A stretch of 64,000 bases of DNA from Vibrio penaeicida. GTDB taxonomy: Bacteria; Pseudomonadota; Gammaproteobacteria; Enterobacterales; Vibrionaceae. The translations under genes and the position numbers were made by a program. The stretch covers positions 3,968,001 to 4,032,000 of the forward strand of contig NZ_AP025144.1 of NCBI RefSeq assembly GCF_019977755.1. The letters are read 5' to 3'. Positions 26,508 through 36,617 of this stretch are shown here, one piece after another (position 1 is the stretch's first letter; every line of letters begins with the position of its first letter). The notes beneath the pieces were generated by a model. The model saw nothing but the letters and a program-made list of their open reading frames with translations, was not told the origin of the DNA and did not search any database.

Positions 26508-27442
26508 CAGTCGTCCTTATTGCTCGAGTCTTTCTTACGTGCCCTTGGGTGTGCCTTATCATAAGCCGTTGCCAAGTGCTGAAAATCAAGGTGAGTATAT
26601 ATTTGGGTGGTAGAGATGTTCTCGTGCCCAAGCAGCTCTTGTACCGCACGTAAATTACCACTGGATTCAAGCATATGAGTGGCAAAAGAGTGTCTGAGTT
26701 TGTGTGGGCTGATATGACTCGCGACAGATTGCTTTTGTCCCCACTCCGCCATCCGCTTTTGCACGTTTCGATGAGAAATCCGCACGCCCAGTTTCGATAC
26801 AAAGAGCGCGGGTTCATCTGAGGATGCCAGTTCTCCTCGCATTTTGAGCCAGTTTTTTACCCACTCTTTCGCCATACCAGAAAAAGGCACTTTTCGTTCT
26901 TTGTCACCTTTACCGACAACGCGTAGCTCCCCTTTGGACATCGATATATGTTTAACATCGATACTCACCAATTCAGCTAAACGCAAACCGGCACCATACA
27001 TCAGCTCCATCATGGCACGGTCACGCACCGACAGTGGATCGTTCTCATCCACTTCGAGTAGCTGACCAACTTCATCCACATCTAAGTTCTTCGGCAATGG
27101 GCGCTGTTTACGTGGAGCAGACACTCCCTTTGCGGGGTTTGCTTGCATCTCACCGCGCAATATTAAGAAATCAAAGAACGAACGGAGTGAAGATAGTCGA
27201 GTTGCGATGCTGCTGGCTTTCATGCCATCTCGCATGCCTTTACTGGCTAACTGGCGAACCCAAGCTGCATCGACTTGAGACCAATTATTTAGCCCCAAAG
27301 AAACAAGATGTTCGGCCATGCTATGAAGTTGAAGTTTGTAATTACGCTGAGTGTGGAGGCTAAGCCCTCGCTCGCTTCTTAAAAATTCAAAGAAACGATC
27401 GAGAGGCTTTTGAATATCACTGGGAAGAGGTGCGTTGGACAT
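26507..27442 (-). CDS. xerC: Tyrosine recombinase XerC
   Basis: 311 residues. The catalytic set is visible: R in '[10 protein letters not shown]', K in '[10 protein letters not shown]', H-x-x-R in '[14 protein letters not shown]', H in '[11 protein letters not shown]' and the nucleophile Y in 'IYTH'. With XerD it resolves chromosome dimers at dif. The start could be 27454 or 27442; neither has a strong ribosome site and both lie inside the end of the DUF484 gene, which suggests translational coupling. Confidence 0.93.
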   Translation of the reverse strand: MSNAPLPSDIQKPLDRFFEFLRSERGLSLHTQRNYKLQLHSMAEHLVSLGLNNWSQVDAAWVRQLASKGMRDGMKASSIATRLSSLRSFFDFLILRGEMQANPAKGVSAPRKQRPLPKNLDVDEVGQLLEVDENDPLSVRDRAMMELMYGAGLRLAELVSIDVKHISMSKGELRVVGKGDKERKVPFSGMAKEWVKNWLKMRGELASSDEPALFVSKLGVRISHRNVQKRMAEWGQKQSVASHISPHKLRHSFATHMLESSGNLRAVQELLGHENISTTQIYTHLDFQHLATAYDKAHPRARKKDSSNKDD

Positions 27443-28121
27443 GGGTTTTCTCATCAGACTGCCATGAAAGGTTTTCTACCAAATGGCTGACCACCAGCGT
27501 CAAATGACGTAAAAATAAGGTGTCCATGTTCGGTTGAAAATGACCGCCGTCGTCACTGGAAAAGGCAATGATTCCCAACGGCTTCTTTCTGATTATAGGC
27601 AAGACTGCAAATGAACCGAGCTCTGGGACAGAGTCATCGGAAAACAGCAATGCACGATCCGTCTGCTTCATGCGTCCCAAAAAGGCGTCTTTCCCATTAA
27701 AGTGATTCGTCGCAAAACGCTGGTACTGCTCTTGTTCCAAATGATGGTTCTTATCTGGACATTCAAAAATTTTCATCCAGCCCTTCAAGCCTAAGTCTTT
27801 GGATTTTTGCTCAATGCAATGCGCAACTTGAGTCAAGTTGTCACAATTAAGCACCTGTTGCTGCAAATCCATAAACTCGTGAAACGTGCGATCATTGTTC
27901 GCCGCAAGTGACATAAGCTGAGTGATTTCTTCTTCCAATTCTTCAATGCGTTGACGATGGCGATTCAGCTGAACTTCGACCAATGAAACCGCACCTTGTT
28001 GTTGGTGTGGAATCGATAAGCGACCAACCAGCTCTGAACGGTGCTGGAAAAAATCAGGGTTATCTTGCAGATATTCGGCAACAATTTCAGCCGTGAGTGC
28101 ATCCGCTTCTGGATAAGACAA
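27417..28121 (-). CDS. DUF484 family protein
   Basis: 234 residues (E. coli homologue 235), encoded between dapF and xerC as in enterics. '[18 protein letters not shown]' and 'GRLSIPHQ' at the N-terminus are hallmark DUF484 sequences. A coiled-coil stretch (about 50-75) links to a GAF-like domain. Role unknown. The likely start codon is TTG at 28121 with AAGGA eight bases upstream. The 3' end overlaps xerC. Confidence 0.88.
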   Translation of the reverse strand: MSYPEADALTAEIVAEYLQDNPDFFQHRSELVGRLSIPHQQQGAVSLVEVQLNRHRQRIEELEEEITQLMSLAANNDRTFHEFMDLQQQVLNCDNLTQVAHCIEQKSKDLGLKGWMKIFECPDKNHHLEQEQYQRFATNHFNGKDAFLGRMKQTDRALLFSDDSVPELGSFAVLPIIRKKPLGIIAFSSDDGGHFQPNMDTLFLRHLTLVVSHLVENLSWQSDEKTHVQRTSSQ

Positions 28122-28157
28122 AACGTTTCCTTTTTAGAACATCGGGCTCTGTAGACC

Positions 28158-28988
28158 CTAACAGCTTAATTGACCGTCAAACACGTGGGTTGCTGGTCCA
28201 GTCATATACAGTGGCTTGCCGGGTCCCTGCCAGCGAATTTTTAAATCGCCTCCAGGTAAATGTACGGTGACTTCTTCATCAAGTAAGCCCTGCACAATAC
28301 CAACGGCAACAGCCCCACAAGCACCACTTCCGCAAGCCTGAGTTTCCCCTGCTCCGCGTTCGTACACTCGCAAATTGACTTCATTGCGGGATACAACCTG
28401 CATAAAGCCAGCATTTACTCGCTCAGGGAAGCGTTCATGTGATTCCAGAAGAGGTCCTAAATTATCGACGTCGGCCGTGGATATATCATCAACGACGGTA
28501 ACCACATGGGGATTACCCATACTTACGGCACCACAAAATAGAGTTTGGTCATCAGCACGCAGAATGTAGGTTTTCTCTTTTTGCTTGGCTTTAAATGGAA
28601 TTTTAGAAGGTTCAAAAACAGGTTCGCCCATATTGACCGTAACCTGATCGCCATCTTCAATATTGAGCACCATTTTGCCTTTCTTGGTGCTGACGCCTAT
28701 CGCGTGTTTATTGGTTAAGCCTTTCATTCTGACAAAACGAGCAAAACAACGCGCGCCATTACCACATTGCTCCACTTCGCTACCATCCGCATTGAAAATA
28801 CGATAATGGAAGTCGGTTTCTGGATCGTAAGGCGCTTCAACCACCAGCAGCTGATCGAACCCAATTCCGGTATAACGATCCGCCAATCGGCGGATCAAAT
28901 CCGGAGAGAAAAACACATTTTGGGTAATGCAATCCACAACCATGAAGTCGTTACCCAATCCGTGCATTTTAGAAAAATGAAAGTGCAT
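28158..28988 (-). CDS. dapF: Diaminopimelate epimerase DapF
   Basis: 276 residues (E. coli 274). The start '[15 protein letters not shown]' and the two catalytic cysteines in '[10 protein letters not shown]' (about residue 75) and 'QACGSGACG' (about 219) are diagnostic. It converts LL- to meso-diaminopimelate, needed for lysine and peptidoglycan. It starts 10 bases after lysA stops, so it is co-transcribed with it. Confidence 0.95.
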   Translation of the reverse strand: MHFHFSKMHGLGNDFMVVDCITQNVFFSPDLIRRLADRYTGIGFDQLLVVEAPYDPETDFHYRIFNADGSEVEQCGNGARCFARFVRMKGLTNKHAIGVSTKKGKMVLNIEDGDQVTVNMGEPVFEPSKIPFKAKQKEKTYILRADDQTLFCGAVSMGNPHVVTVVDDISTADVDNLGPLLESHERFPERVNAGFMQVVSRNEVNLRVYERGAGETQACGSGACGAVAVGIVQGLLDEEVTVHLPGGDLKIRWQGPGKPLYMTGPATHVFDGQLSC

Positions 28989-28998
28989 GTGTTTTACA

Positions 28999-30252
28999 TT
29001 ACTCCGGTAACACTTGTTCCAGTTCCCACAAGCTGCTCAACTCTTCACGTTGACGAACTAAGTGGCTTTGTTTGCCATCAACCATAACTTCCGCAGCTCG
29101 TGCACGTGTGTTGTAGTTAGAAGACATCACGAATGCGTAAGCGCCGGCACTGCGAACCGCAAGCAAGTCACCTTGCTCCAGAACCAAAGCTCGGTCTTTA
29201 CCTAAGAAGTCACCAGTCTCGCAAATCGGACCAACCAAATCATAGTTGGTTGCCTCACCCTCACGCGGTACAACAGGAACGATATCTTGCCATGCTTGAT
29301 ACAGTGCAGGGCGGATCAAGTCGTTCATTGCGGCATCAATAATCGCAAAGTTTTTGTGTTCGGTATGTTTTAGGAATTCAACCTGCGTCAGCAATACACC
29401 TGTATTTGCAGCAATCGCACGACCTGGTTCGAAAATCAGCTCCAAGTCAGAGTGGTTCGTTAATCTGCCTAATAATGCTTTGGCGTAATCAGAAGGCTCC
29501 GGTGGTAGTTCATCTTTGTATACCACGCCTAAGCCACCACCTACATCAAGGTGCTTAACTTCTATTCCTTCTGCTTTTAGCTGATCAATCAAGCCAAGCA
29601 AACGATCGACTGCGTCGATAAAAGGTTCGATATCCGTTAGCTGGGAGCCGATATGACAATCAATACCTTGAATATCTAGGCTATCAAGCGTTTGAGCAAA
29701 CTTGTAAACGCGCAACGCTTGATCGAAGGCGATACCAAATTTGTTTTCTAGCAAACCTGTAGAAATGTATGGGTGAGTATTAGCGTCTACATCGGGATTA
29801 ATTCGCAATGAGATTGGTGCTACAACACCCAGCTCTTTCGCTACCTTATTGAGTAGCTCTAGCTCTGGCTCTGACTCGACATTGAAACATTTGATATTCA
29901 GTTGCAGCGCACGGCGCATTTCGTCCGCGGTTTTACCCACACCAGAAAAAACAATTTTTGCAGGATCGCCACCAGCAGCGATAACACGCTCTAATTCGCC
30001 ACGAGATACAATATCAAAACCAGAACCCAGTCTGGCCAATACGTTCAGCACACCTAAGTTGGAGTTTGCTTTCACGGCATAACACACTAGGTGGGGATGA
30101 TCACCCACTGATTTATCAAACGCGTTCCAATGGCGTTCCAACGTTGCACGTGAGTATACGTATAATGGCGTTCCATATTGATTCGCCAATTCAGTTAATG
30201 AGACGTCCTCAGCCCAAAGCTGACCATCATCCTGATAATTAAAGTAATCCAA
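28999..30252 (-). CDS. lysA: Diaminopimelate decarboxylase LysA
   Basis: 417 residues (E. coli 420). The PLP lysine in 'CYAVKANSN' (about residue 61), 'HIGSQ', the phosphate loop 'GGGLG', '[11 protein letters not shown]' and 'CETGD' are all in place. It makes lysine from meso-diaminopimelate, the product of the next gene, dapF. The start codon is TTG at 30252 with AGGGA upstream; the frame contains no better ATG before conserved sequence. Confidence 0.95.
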   Translation of the reverse strand: MDYFNYQDDGQLWAEDVSLTELANQYGTPLYVYSRATLERHWNAFDKSVGDHPHLVCYAVKANSNLGVLNVLARLGSGFDIVSRGELERVIAAGGDPAKIVFSGVGKTADEMRRALQLNIKCFNVESEPELELLNKVAKELGVVAPISLRINPDVDANTHPYISTGLLENKFGIAFDQALRVYKFAQTLDSLDIQGIDCHIGSQLTDIEPFIDAVDRLLGLIDQLKAEGIEVKHLDVGGGLGVVYKDELPPEPSDYAKALLGRLTNHSDLELIFEPGRAIAANTGVLLTQVEFLKHTEHKNFAIIDAAMNDLIRPALYQAWQDIVPVVPREGEATNYDLVGPICETGDFLGKDRALVLEQGDLLAVRSAGAYAFVMSSNYNTRARAAEVMVDGKQSHLVRQREELSSLWELEQVLPE

Positions 30253-30278
30253 TGTTGTATCCCTGTATTCTTTTATTG

Positions 30279-30395
30279 CTATTGCGTTTGTTCGTTTTGC
30301 TCGGAGTCACTTGGTAAGTAAAGCGCTCCAGTCTGTCCACACCCGGCAAGACCGAGTACCACAAACATTAAAAGTGCCGTGATTGACTTTTTCAT
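30279..30395 (-). CDS. lptM: Small lipoprotein LptM (YifL)
   Basis: 38 residues with a lipoprotein signal ending LAGC (Cys at 19) followed by 'GQTGALYLPSD', which is the conserved YifL/LptM sequence. LptM helps mature the LptD-LptE lipopolysaccharide translocon. Its place between cyaY and lysA is the same as in enterics. The reading frame is open upstream, but this ATG begins the signal peptide. Confidence 0.88.
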   Translation of the reverse strand: MKKSITALLMFVVLGLAGCGQTGALYLPSDSEQNEQTQ

Positions 30396-30470
30396 GCTGC
30401 AATTCGTGATAAATAATTCAATGCCCCCTATAATCGCACCACACTCAGGAAAAGCAATAGGATATAAGAG

Positions 30471-30785
30471 ATGAACGATACTGAATTTCATCAATTAGTG
30501 GATGAGCAGCTGCAAACTATCGAAGAAGCCATAGATGATTCAGGCGCGGACATCGATTATGAAACGTCGGGTAACGTTATGACCCTAGAATTTGAAAACC
30601 GCTCTCAGATAATCATCAACCGACAAGAGCCTATGCACGAGATTTGGCTTGCTTCAAAATCGGGTGGTTTCCACTTCAAATTACAAGGTAGTGAATGGAT
30701 TTGCTCGAAGACAGGTATTGAGCTGATCGCCATGGTAAAAGAAGAGTGTGAAAAGCACGCACAAGAATCGATAGATTGGGTATAA
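30471..30785 (+). CDS. cyaY: Frataxin-like iron protein CyaY
   Basis: 104 residues (E. coli 106). An acidic N-terminal helix (EFHQLVDEQLQTIEEAIDDSG) is followed by 'MTLEFENRSQIIINRQEPMHEIWLASKSGGFHF', both hallmark frataxin segments. It binds iron and modulates Fe-S cluster assembly. It is divergent from lptM and convergent with cyaA, with a strong terminator between (30805-30833). Confidence 0.95.
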   Translation: MNDTEFHQLVDEQLQTIEEAIDDSGADIDYETSGNVMTLEFENRSQIIINRQEPMHEIWLASKSGGFHFKLQGSEWICSKTGIELIAMVKEECEKHAQESIDWV

Positions 30786-30804
30786 ACCCAAATACGAGCA
30801 ATGC

Positions 30805-30833
30805 AAAAAAGGAGCGCTAAGCGCTCCTTTTTA
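30805..30833. terminator. Bidirectional terminator between cyaY and cyaA
   Basis: AAAAAAGGAGCGC pairs with GCGCTCCTTTTT across a TAA loop; A and T runs on either side serve both convergent genes. Confidence 0.85.
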
Positions 30834-30855
30834 AGATCTGGGGAAACTCATTCTT

Positions 30856-33384
30856 TCATGCATTCACTGCATTATTCGAACGATTCTGTGGTGAAGAGTC
30901 GCTGCGATAAGGCACAACGTAAGGGTCACCATCTTCAGGATTGATGATTTGATAATACTGAGGCAAGTTAAAATTGATAAACTTGGCGCTAATTTCGAGT
31001 TCATCCTGATTTGACGTATAGAAGCGGTTAACGTTACTGATCATCTCGTCTTTGTCACCGCTAAACTGGTGATAAACTTCCACTCGGTTCGCTTCATCCA
31101 ACACATAGATATTAAAACCTTTAACAGTGTCTTCGAAGAAAAACTGAATCAAGCCCTCGCTGGCAAAACTATCGACGACATCTGGCATCTGATAATCCTG
31201 CTCTTTGTCGAGCATCATCAACGGCGAACCTTTCAGTTTATTGGTCGAAATACTGCTGTAGAAATCAACAGAATTTTCAAGCTTCTGAACTGAAACACCA
31301 CGGCGCTCAAAAAACAACCCATACATTTGTTCGCCAATTCGAATGGCTTTAAAGCGACGACGTTTCTCTTGCTCTACAGGCTTCAAACGTAACTCTATGC
31401 ACTCAGCCAAAAGCTGGTACACCATGTTACGCATAACACCCCGCAAATTTTTGCTATAACAAAATACGTCGACTGATTCTGGCGGCAACGCATCTTGGTG
31501 CATTTTTCCTAGGACGGTTTTTAAAGCATCCAAGATCGCCGTTTCACCCGTGAAATGTAATGTTCGAACTTCATGCCATGAATTGCGATACACCAAGTCT
31601 ACACTGCCGACTAAGCTTCGGTGCTCTTCTCCAAAACTAAAAATATCAATATCTTTCAAGTCAACTTTGAGCGATTTGCCCTTCAATTCAACAGTAGGGT
31701 CGTTTTCAAAATTGATGAACATGGCGAGCTGACTAATTTCACAGGGGCTACCCAGAGCTTCCATTGTAGGACGACGTTTGTGCAACGAGAACGTGTTACG
31801 CAAATCACTGACCATTTGGTAGAACTTATCGATATCTAATTCCGCTTCTCGCACTACGGAGTGCAAACGCGTCGACTCGGTTATCAAACCATTAAAGAAA
31901 GACCACGCGACCAATTTACTCAGGTATTCATTATGTTCTAGGTATTTTTGACCAATGATGGCGCTTGGATCTAAAGGCTGTTTATAAAGATACCAACCTT
32001 GTTTATTTGTTCGACCAGGTGATACTTGAATAAAACTTAAATCAGCCTCGTGCAAATCAGGAGAAATCTGAGGATTGAGTAAGGTAACCTTGCCAGGTAA
32101 CACCTCAAAAGCAGCGTAAAGCTTACGCGCAAGTATGCTGATGTCTTGCGGGCTGATGGCTGAAGTAATGTCGTTTCGACGCGCAAACTGAATTAAGTTG
32201 CGATAACTCAGCATCAGAGCATCCAGCAATTCGTGGTGAACCACTTTCACTTGCTCGACTTTCCAATTGCGGCGGTCATCCAGCTCTTCAACCACACTGT
32301 CTGACCACTGCCAACGCTTCACCATGTCGCCCAGAGCTTCTCGTCGCCATGCGACCGACCCTACTCCGGGTTCACGTGATAGCTTTTCGTGAGTTTTTAA
32401 ATAAAAACAGCGACGAACCAAATCTAAACGGCGCTGATCATTCACTCGCTCTAAATAGCGCGTGACTTTCTCAAGCATCAAATAATACGCATCCATTCCG
32501 TAGAGATCGGGCTCATGAGAAAAGAATCGGCGCTTAGAATCAATACAAAGGAGGCGAGTTGCTGGGTATTCCCAAGAATAGGCTTCCAGAAGAATCGCTT
32601 TTAAAACCGATTTATACGGCGAATCGATACTTTTGTATAACTGCCACAAATTGGAGCCAAAATATTCTTCAGCAGGAATGCGATCGAGCTGACCAAAATC
32701 GATCCACTCATTACGATCTATCTCACCATTTTTGACGAGCTTTTCAACGTAATCATCATACGCTTCCTCCATTTCTGGAGGCACAACTTGCCAAAGTAAT
32801 CTTTGTCCAGCCAGCCTTACGGCAGAACGGTAAAACTCATCAAGCAATAACAAGTGTTGTGAGGAACCACAGTTGTCCCCTGTCATCTCTTCCGAGCGAT
32901 TGCTTCGAAAACGCTCTTCATCCATCAGAAAAAAGTTGGCTTCTACGCCTAAGTTTTTTGCCCAATCGGTGATCAATAAGCACTTATTGGTCAAATTATC
33001 TCTGTCGTGTTTGGGCATCGATGGCGATACACACACCCAGACATCCAAATCGCTAGATGTACTCTGTCCGATAGAGGACGTACTGCCCATGGTGTAGAGC
33101 GCTAGAATTCCAGGTTCGTTTGATGTTTCCAACGATTCGCCTAGCGTCAGCTCCGTATCATCAACAAACTGCTGCTGTGTTTGATTTAATGAGAAGCCCA
33201 AAATGCCATAGGGAACGTGACTTTCGAGATAACCAGGAATGGACGGATGATTAAAGTGAAGGAGAGCAGGCAGTAAATGGAATACGCGTTGACTTTGCGT
33301 ATCCATCAGAGCCAATGCTCGATCAATACGCTGCTGATTCAACAAATCCAATCTGTGAACAAGAGTTTCGGTAAATGCCTGCAA
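30856..33384 (-). CDS. cyaA: Class I adenylate cyclase CyaA
   Basis: 842 residues (E. coli 848). The catalytic nucleotidyltransferase motif is in 'GSTSSIGQSTSSDLDVWV' (about residues 102-119); the C-terminal half is the regulatory domain that responds to EIIA-Glc. It produces cAMP for CRP. The start codon is TTG, as in the enteric cyaA genes where it limits expression. It is divergent from hemC and a CRP-like site lies between them (33601-33616). Confidence 0.95.
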   Translation of the reverse strand: MQAFTETLVHRLDLLNQQRIDRALALMDTQSQRVFHLLPALLHFNHPSIPGYLESHVPYGILGFSLNQTQQQFVDDTELTLGESLETSNEPGILALYTMGSTSSIGQSTSSDLDVWVCVSPSMPKHDRDNLTNKCLLITDWAKNLGVEANFFLMDEERFRSNRSEEMTGDNCGSSQHLLLLDEFYRSAVRLAGQRLLWQVVPPEMEEAYDDYVEKLVKNGEIDRNEWIDFGQLDRIPAEEYFGSNLWQLYKSIDSPYKSVLKAILLEAYSWEYPATRLLCIDSKRRFFSHEPDLYGMDAYYLMLEKVTRYLERVNDQRRLDLVRRCFYLKTHEKLSREPGVGSVAWRREALGDMVKRWQWSDSVVEELDDRRNWKVEQVKVVHHELLDALMLSYRNLIQFARRNDITSAISPQDISILARKLYAAFEVLPGKVTLLNPQISPDLHEADLSFIQVSPGRTNKQGWYLYKQPLDPSAIIGQKYLEHNEYLSKLVAWSFFNGLITESTRLHSVVREAELDIDKFYQMVSDLRNTFSLHKRRPTMEALGSPCEISQLAMFINFENDPTVELKGKSLKVDLKDIDIFSFGEEHRSLVGSVDLVYRNSWHEVRTLHFTGETAILDALKTVLGKMHQDALPPESVDVFCYSKNLRGVMRNMVYQLLAECIELRLKPVEQEKRRRFKAIRIGEQMYGLFFERRGVSVQKLENSVDFYSSISTNKLKGSPLMMLDKEQDYQMPDVVDSFASEGLIQFFFEDTVKGFNIYVLDEANRVEVYHQFSGDKDEMISNVNRFYTSNQDELEISAKFINFNLPQYYQIINPEDGDPYVVPYRSDSSPQNRSNNAVNA

Positions 33385-33735
33385 GGGGGTGATTCCTTGA
33401 TATGTAAGTTAAATTGATGTTTTTGTTCAAAGTGCATTCACAATCGCCACAAAAACGTGATCAATTTAACACTTTAATGTTCAAGGGTAAAGAATAAGCG
33501 TATATCCTGAACTCCTGCTTTCTTCCTTTTCCTACATATTGCCCTGCCGCATTAAGTGTCATCCCTTCTACCATATAGTAATAATAGACCTAAGAACATT
33601 TGAGATCCCGATCACATATATTTTTCTTAATATCGAGATCGATAGCCACACAGACTATAGGTGTGACGAAACAGTAATACTTTACTAAGCACAGTGGTAG
33701 GATTAGCGCATCCGATTGACCTATATGGAAACATT
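33385..33735. promoter_or_regulatory. Divergent cyaA-hemC control region
   Basis: About 350 bases with no gene. It contains a CRP-like site, TGAGA-N6-TCACA, at 33601-33616 (one mismatch to TGTGA-N6-TCACA), and a weaker one near 33456-33471. This is the position where enterics regulate cyaA by cAMP-CRP feedback. Confidence 0.6.
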
Positions 33736-34674
33736 ATGTCCGAAAGAGCTCCCATTCGCATCGCAACGAGAAAAAGTCCACTTGCCCTTTGGCAGGCACA
33801 TTTCGTCAAAGATTCTTTGCAAGCGGCACACCCAGGTTTAGACGTTGAGTTGGTAACCATGGTTACCAAGGGAGACATTATCTTGGACACCCCTCTTGCG
33901 AAGGTGGGTGGTAAAGGGTTATTCGTCAAAGAGCTCGAAGTGGCGATGCTAGAAGGTCGTGCCGACCTCGCTGTTCACTCGATGAAAGACGTCCCAGTAG
34001 ATTTTCCTGAAGGTTTAGGGCTGGTTACAATTTGCGAACGAGAAGATCCACGTGATGCTTTCGTATCCAACACATTCGCTTCCATTGACGACCTACCGCA
34101 AGGTGCTGTCGTTGGAACTTGCAGTTTACGCCGTCAATGTCAGTTGAAAGAATACAGACCAGACCTCCATATCAAAGAGCTTCGGGGTAATGTCGGAACT
34201 CGATTAGGCAAGCTGGACGCGGGGGAATACGATGCAATCATTCTCGCAGCGGCGGGGCTAAAGCGTCTGAAATTGGAAGAGCGCATACGCAGTGTCATTG
34301 AACCAGAACAATCACTTCCGGCGGTTGGGCAGGGAGCAGTGGGTATCGAGTGTCGGTTAGACGACGACCACCTAATTAAGTTATTGGAGCCTTTGAATCA
34401 CCCGGAAACGGCGAATAGAGTTGCTGCAGAGCGTGCAATGAACTTGACTCTCGAAGGTGGGTGTCAGGTTCCAATTGGTAGCTACTCTCTTATCAATGGT
34501 GATGAGATCTGGCTGAGAGCACTTGTTGGTGAACCCGATGGTTCCAAAGTCGTGCGCGGAGAGATTAAAGGTCCCGTCGTTAAAGCGCATGAGTTGGGTG
34601 TCACCCTAGCGAATCAACTTCTTGACCAAGGTGCAAAAGATATTCTGGAGCGCCTATATCAGGATCATGAATAA
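33736..34674 (+). CDS. hemC: Hydroxymethylbilane synthase HemC
   Basis: 312 residues (E. coli 313). '[16 protein letters not shown]', 'VHSMKDVP', 'GTCSLRRQ' and the dipyrromethane-carrying cysteine in '[10 protein letters not shown]' (about 242) are present. It condenses four porphobilinogens in haem synthesis. The ATG at 33736 (GGAA upstream) is preferred; the frame opens 14 codons earlier. It is first in hemCDXY. Confidence 0.95.
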   Translation: MSERAPIRIATRKSPLALWQAHFVKDSLQAAHPGLDVELVTMVTKGDIILDTPLAKVGGKGLFVKELEVAMLEGRADLAVHSMKDVPVDFPEGLGLVTICEREDPRDAFVSNTFASIDDLPQGAVVGTCSLRRQCQLKEYRPDLHIKELRGNVGTRLGKLDAGEYDAIILAAAGLKRLKLEERIRSVIEPEQSLPAVGQGAVGIECRLDDDHLIKLLEPLNHPETANRVAAERAMNLTLEGGCQVPIGSYSLINGDEIWLRALVGEPDGSKVVRGEIKGPVVKAHELGVTLANQLLDQGAKDILERLYQDHE

Positions 34675-34683
34675 GTCGGCTTT

Positions 34684-35415
34684 ATGGCGGTATTAGTCAC
34701 CCGGCCGGGACAAGATGGCATCGAGTTGTGTGAAGCGATTCAAGCGCAGCACACTGATGCCATACATCACCCACTCATTCAATTCCAATCTTCTGACGAT
34801 ATCCAATCACTACCTAGTAAGCTTCACAACGCCGATATTGTTATCGCCGTCAGCCAACACGCTGTTCATTACACTCAAGAAATACTCAAAGAACAGCAAG
34901 CCAAGTGGCCAGCGAGCGTGTCATACCTTGCCATTGGTCAAAAAACCGCATACAAATTAGGCAAAGTGACCCAACAAAAAGTACACTATCCGACAATCAG
35001 CGATAGTGAACACTTTCTGCAATTGCCTCAATTACAAAACGTTTCTCAGCTTTCTATAGTGATTTTGAGGGGGAACAGTGGCAGAGAGTTGATTTTTGAA
35101 TCGCTGTCGAATAAGAATGCGAGTGTCGAATATGCAGAAGTTTATCAACGACACCCAATTCCTTTTAATTCGGAAGATTCTATTCAATATTGGCGTAGCC
35201 GCAATGTTGATACTTTGATTCTCACGAGTAGCGAACAACTCAGCTACCTAGAGCAATCAATGTCGAAAATTCAAAAAGATTGGCTACATACTTTAAGCCT
35301 TTTAGTGCCAAGCCAACGGATAGCTATTCTCGCCAGAGAGCTGGGATATCAAAATATCGTGAATACAGGCAGCGCAGCAAATTCGGACTTGCTGAATGCA
35401 GTTAGCAAGAAATAA
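34684..35415 (+). CDS. hemD: Uroporphyrinogen-III synthase HemD
   Basis: 243 residues (E. coli 246). 'VLVTRPGQDG' at the N-terminus and 'LILTSSEQL' in the second domain fit this poorly conserved family; position after hemC confirms it. It closes the linear tetrapyrrole made by HemC. Nine bases separate it from hemC and 14 from hemX. Confidence 0.92.
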   Translation: MAVLVTRPGQDGIELCEAIQAQHTDAIHHPLIQFQSSDDIQSLPSKLHNADIVIAVSQHAVHYTQEILKEQQAKWPASVSYLAIGQKTAYKLGKVTQQKVHYPTISDSEHFLQLPQLQNVSQLSIVILRGNSGRELIFESLSNKNASVEYAEVYQRHPIPFNSEDSIQYWRSRNVDTLILTSSEQLSYLEQSMSKIQKDWLHTLSLLVPSQRIAILARELGYQNIVNTGSAANSDLLNAVSKK

Positions 35416-35429
35416 AACAGGACAAGAGC

Positions 35430-36617
35430 ATGGTAAGTAAAAAAAACAACAACGAGCACATTGAACCTGAAGAAACAAAAGAAGAGACAGCAGAACCGAC
35501 GGAAACGGTAACGGAATCTTCACAAAATAAAGAAGCCGACAAACCTCAAGTCAAAGAACATGAGCCTGTTAAGTTTGAAGAAAAACAGGGCAAGAGAGGC
35601 GTCAAGCTTGGTACGATTGCGATCATTCTTTCGCTTATATTTGGAGGTGGTCTTACCTACCTTATTCAGCAAAAGACACAGCAACAAGAACAAGAAATAG
35701 CCAAGCTAAAAGCGCAATTTAAAGCAACCCAAACGAACCTAGCTCAAGAGTTAGATTCCGTTAAAAGCGAAACAGCCGCTCTCAACCGTCACACGGTTAA
35801 CCGCACCAAAGTAGAGCTTGAACAACAACAAAAGAGCATCGAAAGCCTTCAACTCGCCTTAGCCGATGTAAAGGGACGTCGACCAAATGACTGGCTGCTA
35901 GCCGAATCCGATTATTTGGTGAAACTGGCAGGTAGAAAGTTGTTCTTAGAACACGATATTGTTAGCGCAACCAAATTGATGGAAAGTGCTGACCAGCGCA
36001 TTGCAGCGCTTAATGACCCTAGCTTGGTTCCTTTAAGAAGAGCAATGGCAAATGACATCACCAATTTACGAGCACTGCCATTAATCGACCGAGACGGCTT
36101 GGTCATTGCATTAACTAGCTTGCAACTTCAAGTCGATGGTTTACCTCTCGCTAATGCCATTCTTCCTGAAGCGCCAGTAGTTGAGCAACAAGAAGTCTCA
36201 ACCGATATCAATGACTGGCAGCAAAATTTGATGACATCCTTAGGCGAGTTTTCTGAGCAATTCATTACCTTCCGCACTCGAGATGGCAATGTTATCCCCC
36301 TTCTGTCACCAGAACAGCATTTCTACTTGCGTGAAAATATTAAGGCGAAGCTAGAAACGGCGATGAAAGGTGTATACACCGAACAAGGAGAAGTTTTCTC
36401 CACGGCACTAAAAGTCGCTCATGAATGGTCAACGCAATTCTTTAATTTGGATGATCCCGCTGTTCAGAAATTTAACCAACGTATAGCCGCTTTGGGCAAA
36501 CAAAACATCCAAGTAAATTACCCAGTAAAATTGGAAACACAGGAACTCCTTTCTGACGTTATTTCAGAGCGCTTGCGCCGAGAGATGACCACCATTATTA
36601 CGGAGGAGGCTAAATGA
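35430..36617 (+). CDS. hemX: HemX, inner-membrane protein of the hem operon
   Basis: 395 residues (E. coli 393). A very acidic, Glu/Lys/Thr-rich N-terminus (about 1-55), one membrane helix (about 62-80), a long coiled coil (about 85-145) and a periplasmic domain with 'DWLLAESDYLVKLAGRKL' define HemX. It is often mislabelled as a uroporphyrinogen methyltransferase, but no methyltransferase motif is present. Its stop overlaps the hemY start (ATGA). Confidence 0.92.
   Translation: MVSKKNNNEHIEPEETKEETAEPTETVTESSQNKEADKPQVKEHEPVKFEEKQGKRGVKLGTIAIILSLIFGGGLTYLIQQKTQQQEQEIAKLKAQFKATQTNLAQELDSVKSETAALNRHTVNRTKVELEQQQKSIESLQLALADVKGRRPNDWLLAESDYLVKLAGRKLFLEHDIVSATKLMESADQRIAALNDPSLVPLRRAMANDITNLRALPLIDRDGLVIALTSLQLQVDGLPLANAILPEAPVVEQQEVSTDINDWQQNLMTSLGEFSEQFITFRTRDGNVIPLLSPEQHFYLRENIKAKLETAMKGVYTEQGEVFSTALKVAHEWSTQFFNLDDPAVQKFNQRIAALGKQNIQVNYPVKLETQELLSDVISERLRREMTTIITEEAK

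Noticed and set aside
35430..36617. Uroporphyrinogen-III methyltransferase
   Set aside because: A common label for HemX, but the protein has an acidic tail, one membrane helix and a coiled coil with no methyltransferase motifs.
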